From Acinetobacter seifertii (lineage in GTDB: Bacteria > Pseudomonadota > Gammaproteobacteria > Pseudomonadales > Moraxellaceae): a DNA stretch of 64,000 nt. Both the position numbers and the translations under genes were made by a program. Below are positions 62,191 to 64,000 of this stretch, in pieces. The stretch's first letter is position 1. Each line of letters opens with the position of its first letter. Below the pieces are notes generated by a model. The model saw nothing but the letters and a program-made list of their open reading frames with translations. It ran no database searches and was not told the DNA's origin. Location of the stretch: contig NZ_KB851200.1 in assembly GCF_000368065.1 (NCBI RefSeq), positions 511,827 to 575,826 on the forward strand, in the 5' to 3' direction.

Positions 62191-62637
62191 TTAAGCTAAC
62201 TTAGCTTTAATTTTTGCTGAAACTTGAGCAGGATCGGCACGCCCGGCTATGATCGGACGTAGAGAATTCATCACCTTACCCATATCTTTCATGCTAGTTG
62301 CTTCTTGAGCAGCAATCGTTTGCTCAATGATAGAATCAAGCTCTTCCTCAGTCATAGCTTCTGGTAGAAACTGGGAAATAATCTCAGCTTCGGCTTGTTC
62401 TTTACTAGCTAAATCATCACGACCAGCACCTTCAAAGGCTTTGATCGATTCTTTACGTTGTTTAATTTGCTTTTCAATGACCGCAAGAACCTGAGCGTCG
62501 CCAAGCTCTATGCGCTCATCAACTTCGATTTGCTTAATTGCTGCTTGTAGACTACGCAAAACCGTCACTGTTGCCATATCTTTGGCACGCATAGAAGTTT
62601 TTAATGCATCAGTAATTTGGTCTTTTAAAGTAGTCAT
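62191..62637 (-). CDS. yqeY: GatB/YqeY domain-containing protein
   Basis: This helical protein is 148 residues from the ATG at 62637; a TTG at 62652 adds five. It opens MTTLKDQITDALKTSMRAKD and has LRSLQAAIKQIEVDERIELG, KQRKESIKAFEGAGRDDLAS, EQAEAEIISQFLPEAMTEEE and GKVMNSLRPIIAGRADPAQV. The family shares the tail domain of the GatB amidotransferase and may bind tRNA; its role is not settled. It follows rpsU by 26 bp in the same direction. Confidence 0.9.
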   Translation of the reverse strand: MTTLKDQITDALKTSMRAKDMATVTVLRSLQAAIKQIEVDERIELGDAQVLAVIEKQIKQRKESIKAFEGAGRDDLASKEQAEAEIISQFLPEAMTEEELDSIIEQTIAAQEATSMKDMGKVMNSLRPIIAGRADPAQVSAKIKAKLA

Positions 62638-62663
62638 AATTTCAGCAGTCAATCACAAATTAA

Positions 62664-62879
62664 TTAGTAAAGGCGAGTAGTACGTACAGATTCGCGAGCC
62701 AATTTCTTTTGGTAGCGTTTAACTGCAGCAGCTTTTTTGCGCTTACGTTCTTGAGTTGGTTTTTCGTAGAATTCGCGCTTACGAACGTCAGCTAAAACAC
62801 CAGCTTTTTCGCATGAACGTTTGAAACGACGGATAGCTACGTCAACTGGTTCGCCTTCTTTCAACTTAACTTGTGGCAT
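62664..62879 (-). CDS. rpsU: 30S ribosomal protein S21
   Basis: This protein of 71 residues is highly basic and matches S21 through its length ([20 protein letters not shown], then [20 protein letters not shown] and the [20 protein letters not shown] tail). It binds near the anti-Shine-Dalgarno region of 16S rRNA. It is divergent from tsaD with 145 bp between starts and is followed by yqeY, a common gammaproteobacterial arrangement. The dnaG gene is not seen within the window. Confidence 0.96.
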
Positions 62880-63024
62880 GTAAAATCCTCTAGATTATGG
62901 ATAAGATCAGGCACACCATTGCGCCGGATCACAAGTGAAGGTCAGTATTTTACTCATTTACAACTCATATCACAAGTCTATAATAGCGATTGCAATATTT
63001 TGACTCATATAAAAGGCAGTTTTG

Positions 63025-64000
63025 ATGATTGTTTTAGGCTTAGAAACTTCTTGTGATGAAACAGGGTTGGCACTTTATGATAGCGAACTCGGCTTGCGGG
63101 GACAGGTTCTTTATAGCCAGATAAAACTTCATGCTGAATATGGTGGGGTGGTTCCAGAGTTGGCTTCTCGTGACCATGTTCGTAAGCTTATTCCTTTAAT
63201 GAATCAATTGCTTGAACAAAGTGGTGTAACGAAACAAGAGATTGATGCAGTTGCTTATACGCGTGGCCCAGGTTTAATGGGAGCATTAATGACAGGTGCA
63301 TTATTTGGAAGAACTTTAGCTTTTTCTTTGAATAAGCCTGCGATTGGTGTTCACCATATGGAAGGTCATATGTTGGCTCCATTACTTTCAAGTCAGCCAC
63401 CCGAATTTCCATTTGTAGCATTGCTTGTTTCAGGTGGTCATACACAATTGATGGCTGCCCATGCAATTGGTCAATATGAACTCTTAGGTGAGTCTATTGA
63501 TGATGCTGCTGGTGAAGCTTTCGATAAAGTTGCGAAAATGATGAGCTTGCCATATCCGGGTGGGCCAAATATCGCAAAACTGGCGCTATCTGGTGATCCG
63601 CTAGCATTTGAATTTCCACGACCAATGCTTCATCAAGGCCTAGATTTTTCTTTTAGTGGCTTAAAAACAGCCGTTTCTGTTCAATTGAAAAAATTGAATG
63701 GTGAAAACAGAGATGCTGATATAGCTGCTTCATTCCAAGAAGCAATTGTAGATACCTTGGTGAAAAAATCGGTAAAAGCTTTAAAGCAAACTGGGCTTAA
63801 GCGTTTAGTGATTGCTGGTGGGGTAAGTGCAAATTTACGATTACGCGAACAGTTAGAAACTTCCTTAGCGAAAATTAAAGCGCAGGTTTACAATGCAGAA
63901 CCTGCTTTATGTACAGATAATGGTGCAATGATTGCATTTGCAGGATATCAGCGCTTAAAAGCAGGCCAACATGATGGCTTGGCTGTTACGACTACACCAC
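63025..64000 (+). CDS. tsaD: tRNA N6-adenosine threonylcarbamoyltransferase TsaD (3' truncated by window)
   Basis: The frame from ATG at 63025 stays open to the window end, about 325 codons out of the usual 335-340. Motifs are [50 protein letters not shown], the metal-binding [41 protein letters not shown] and [16 protein letters not shown]. It forms t6A37 in ANN-decoding tRNAs with TsaB, TsaC and TsaE. It is divergent from rpsU, the conserved tsaD/rpsU arrangement. TrmO, also in this window, methylates t6A afterwards. Confidence 0.96.
   Translation, partial: MIVLGLETSCDETGLALYDSELGLRGQVLYSQIKLHAEYGGVVPELASRDHVRKLIPLMNQLLEQSGVTKQEIDAVAYTRGPGLMGALMTGALFGRTLAFSLNKPAIGVHHMEGHMLAPLLSSQPPEFPFVALLVSGGHTQLMAAHAIGQYELLGESIDDAAGEAFDKVAKMMSLPYPGGPNIAKLALSGDPLAFEFPRPMLHQGLDFSFSGLKTAVSVQLKKLNGENRDADIAASFQEAIVDTLVKKSVKALKQTGLKRLVIAGGVSANLRLREQLETSLAKIKAQVYNAEPALCTDNGAMIAFAGYQRLKAGQHDGLAVTTTP

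Noticed and set aside
62871..63056. 61-codon plus-strand frame between rpsU and tsaD
   Set aside because: It overlaps the rpsU start and the tsaD start in another frame and has no family resemblance.
1..64000. Prophage, insertion sequence, integron or CRISPR array
   Set aside because: No transposase, integrase, phage structural gene, attachment repeat or regularly spaced repeat was seen; the gene content is core chromosomal.

Overview
The window is AT-rich, densely coded gammaproteobacterial chromosome, almost certainly Acinetobacter (probably the A. calcoaceticus-baumannii complex). The basis is gene content and order: an AbeS-type SMR pump, a TyrA-AroA fusion, type II secretion genes scattered rather than clustered, an LpoP-type lipoprotein next to PBP1b, and a qseBC-type pair behind ygiW. 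I see no prophage, insertion sequence, CRISPR array, rRNA or canonical tRNA. Both ends cut genes: an RND efflux adaptor at base 1 and tsaD at base 64000.

Layout. 1-4.7 kb: an RND adaptor start divergent from a LysR regulator, then a four-gene polar amino-acid ABC importer. 4.7-12.5 kb: abeS, the yfhL-trhP tRNA-hydroxylation pair, a MocR regulator divergent from a PhzF-family enzyme, fpr, trmO and an MgtC/DUF4010 membrane protein. 12.8-18.4 kb: a GspE ATPase, ygiW-qseB-qseC, a Fur-controlled hemP and a Nudix/thiamine-phosphate-synthase fusion. 18.4-23.9 kb: lpoP-mrcB, nadK-yeaC and ybiB. 24-28.8 kb: dctA behind a hairpin-rich leader, an acyl-CoA dehydrogenase, a lipoprotein and a Fur-boxed siderophore-esterase-like gene. 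29-36.2 kb: pheA, tyrA-aroA, a small gene with a possible Fur box, a SUMF1-like lipoprotein and pepD.

36.2-42.7 kb is the most distinctive region, an RNA-repair locus. The sigma-54 activator gene rtcR diverges from the RNase Z gene. Downstream on the minus strand a good -24/-12 promoter precedes rtcB, an unrecognised 166-aa gene, a DIP1984-family gene, a 259-bp non-coding interval with several stems and a possible pseudoknot, and rtcA. The rtcB leader carries a perfect 9-bp GC-rich hairpin. Taken together this looks like a stress-induced RNA ligation and end-healing operon with its own candidate structured RNA.

42.8-64 kb is mostly housekeeping: an alpha/beta hydrolase, yaaA, thiG-thiS, ygdD, rpoH, tusA-like, a cold-shock protein with a 375-bp upstream region, rhlB, a nitroreductase, gpsA-sixA-gspL-gspM, pyrD-cvpA-purF, an M48-like membrane protein with a damaged zinc motif, a possible HolD, a 2-hydroxyacid dehydrogenase, a BepA-like protease, yqeY-rpsU and divergent tsaD. 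Two copies of a roughly 100-bp three-hairpin repeat, at 22810-22910 and 44355-44454, differ mainly by paired substitutions in the stems. Both lie between convergent genes.
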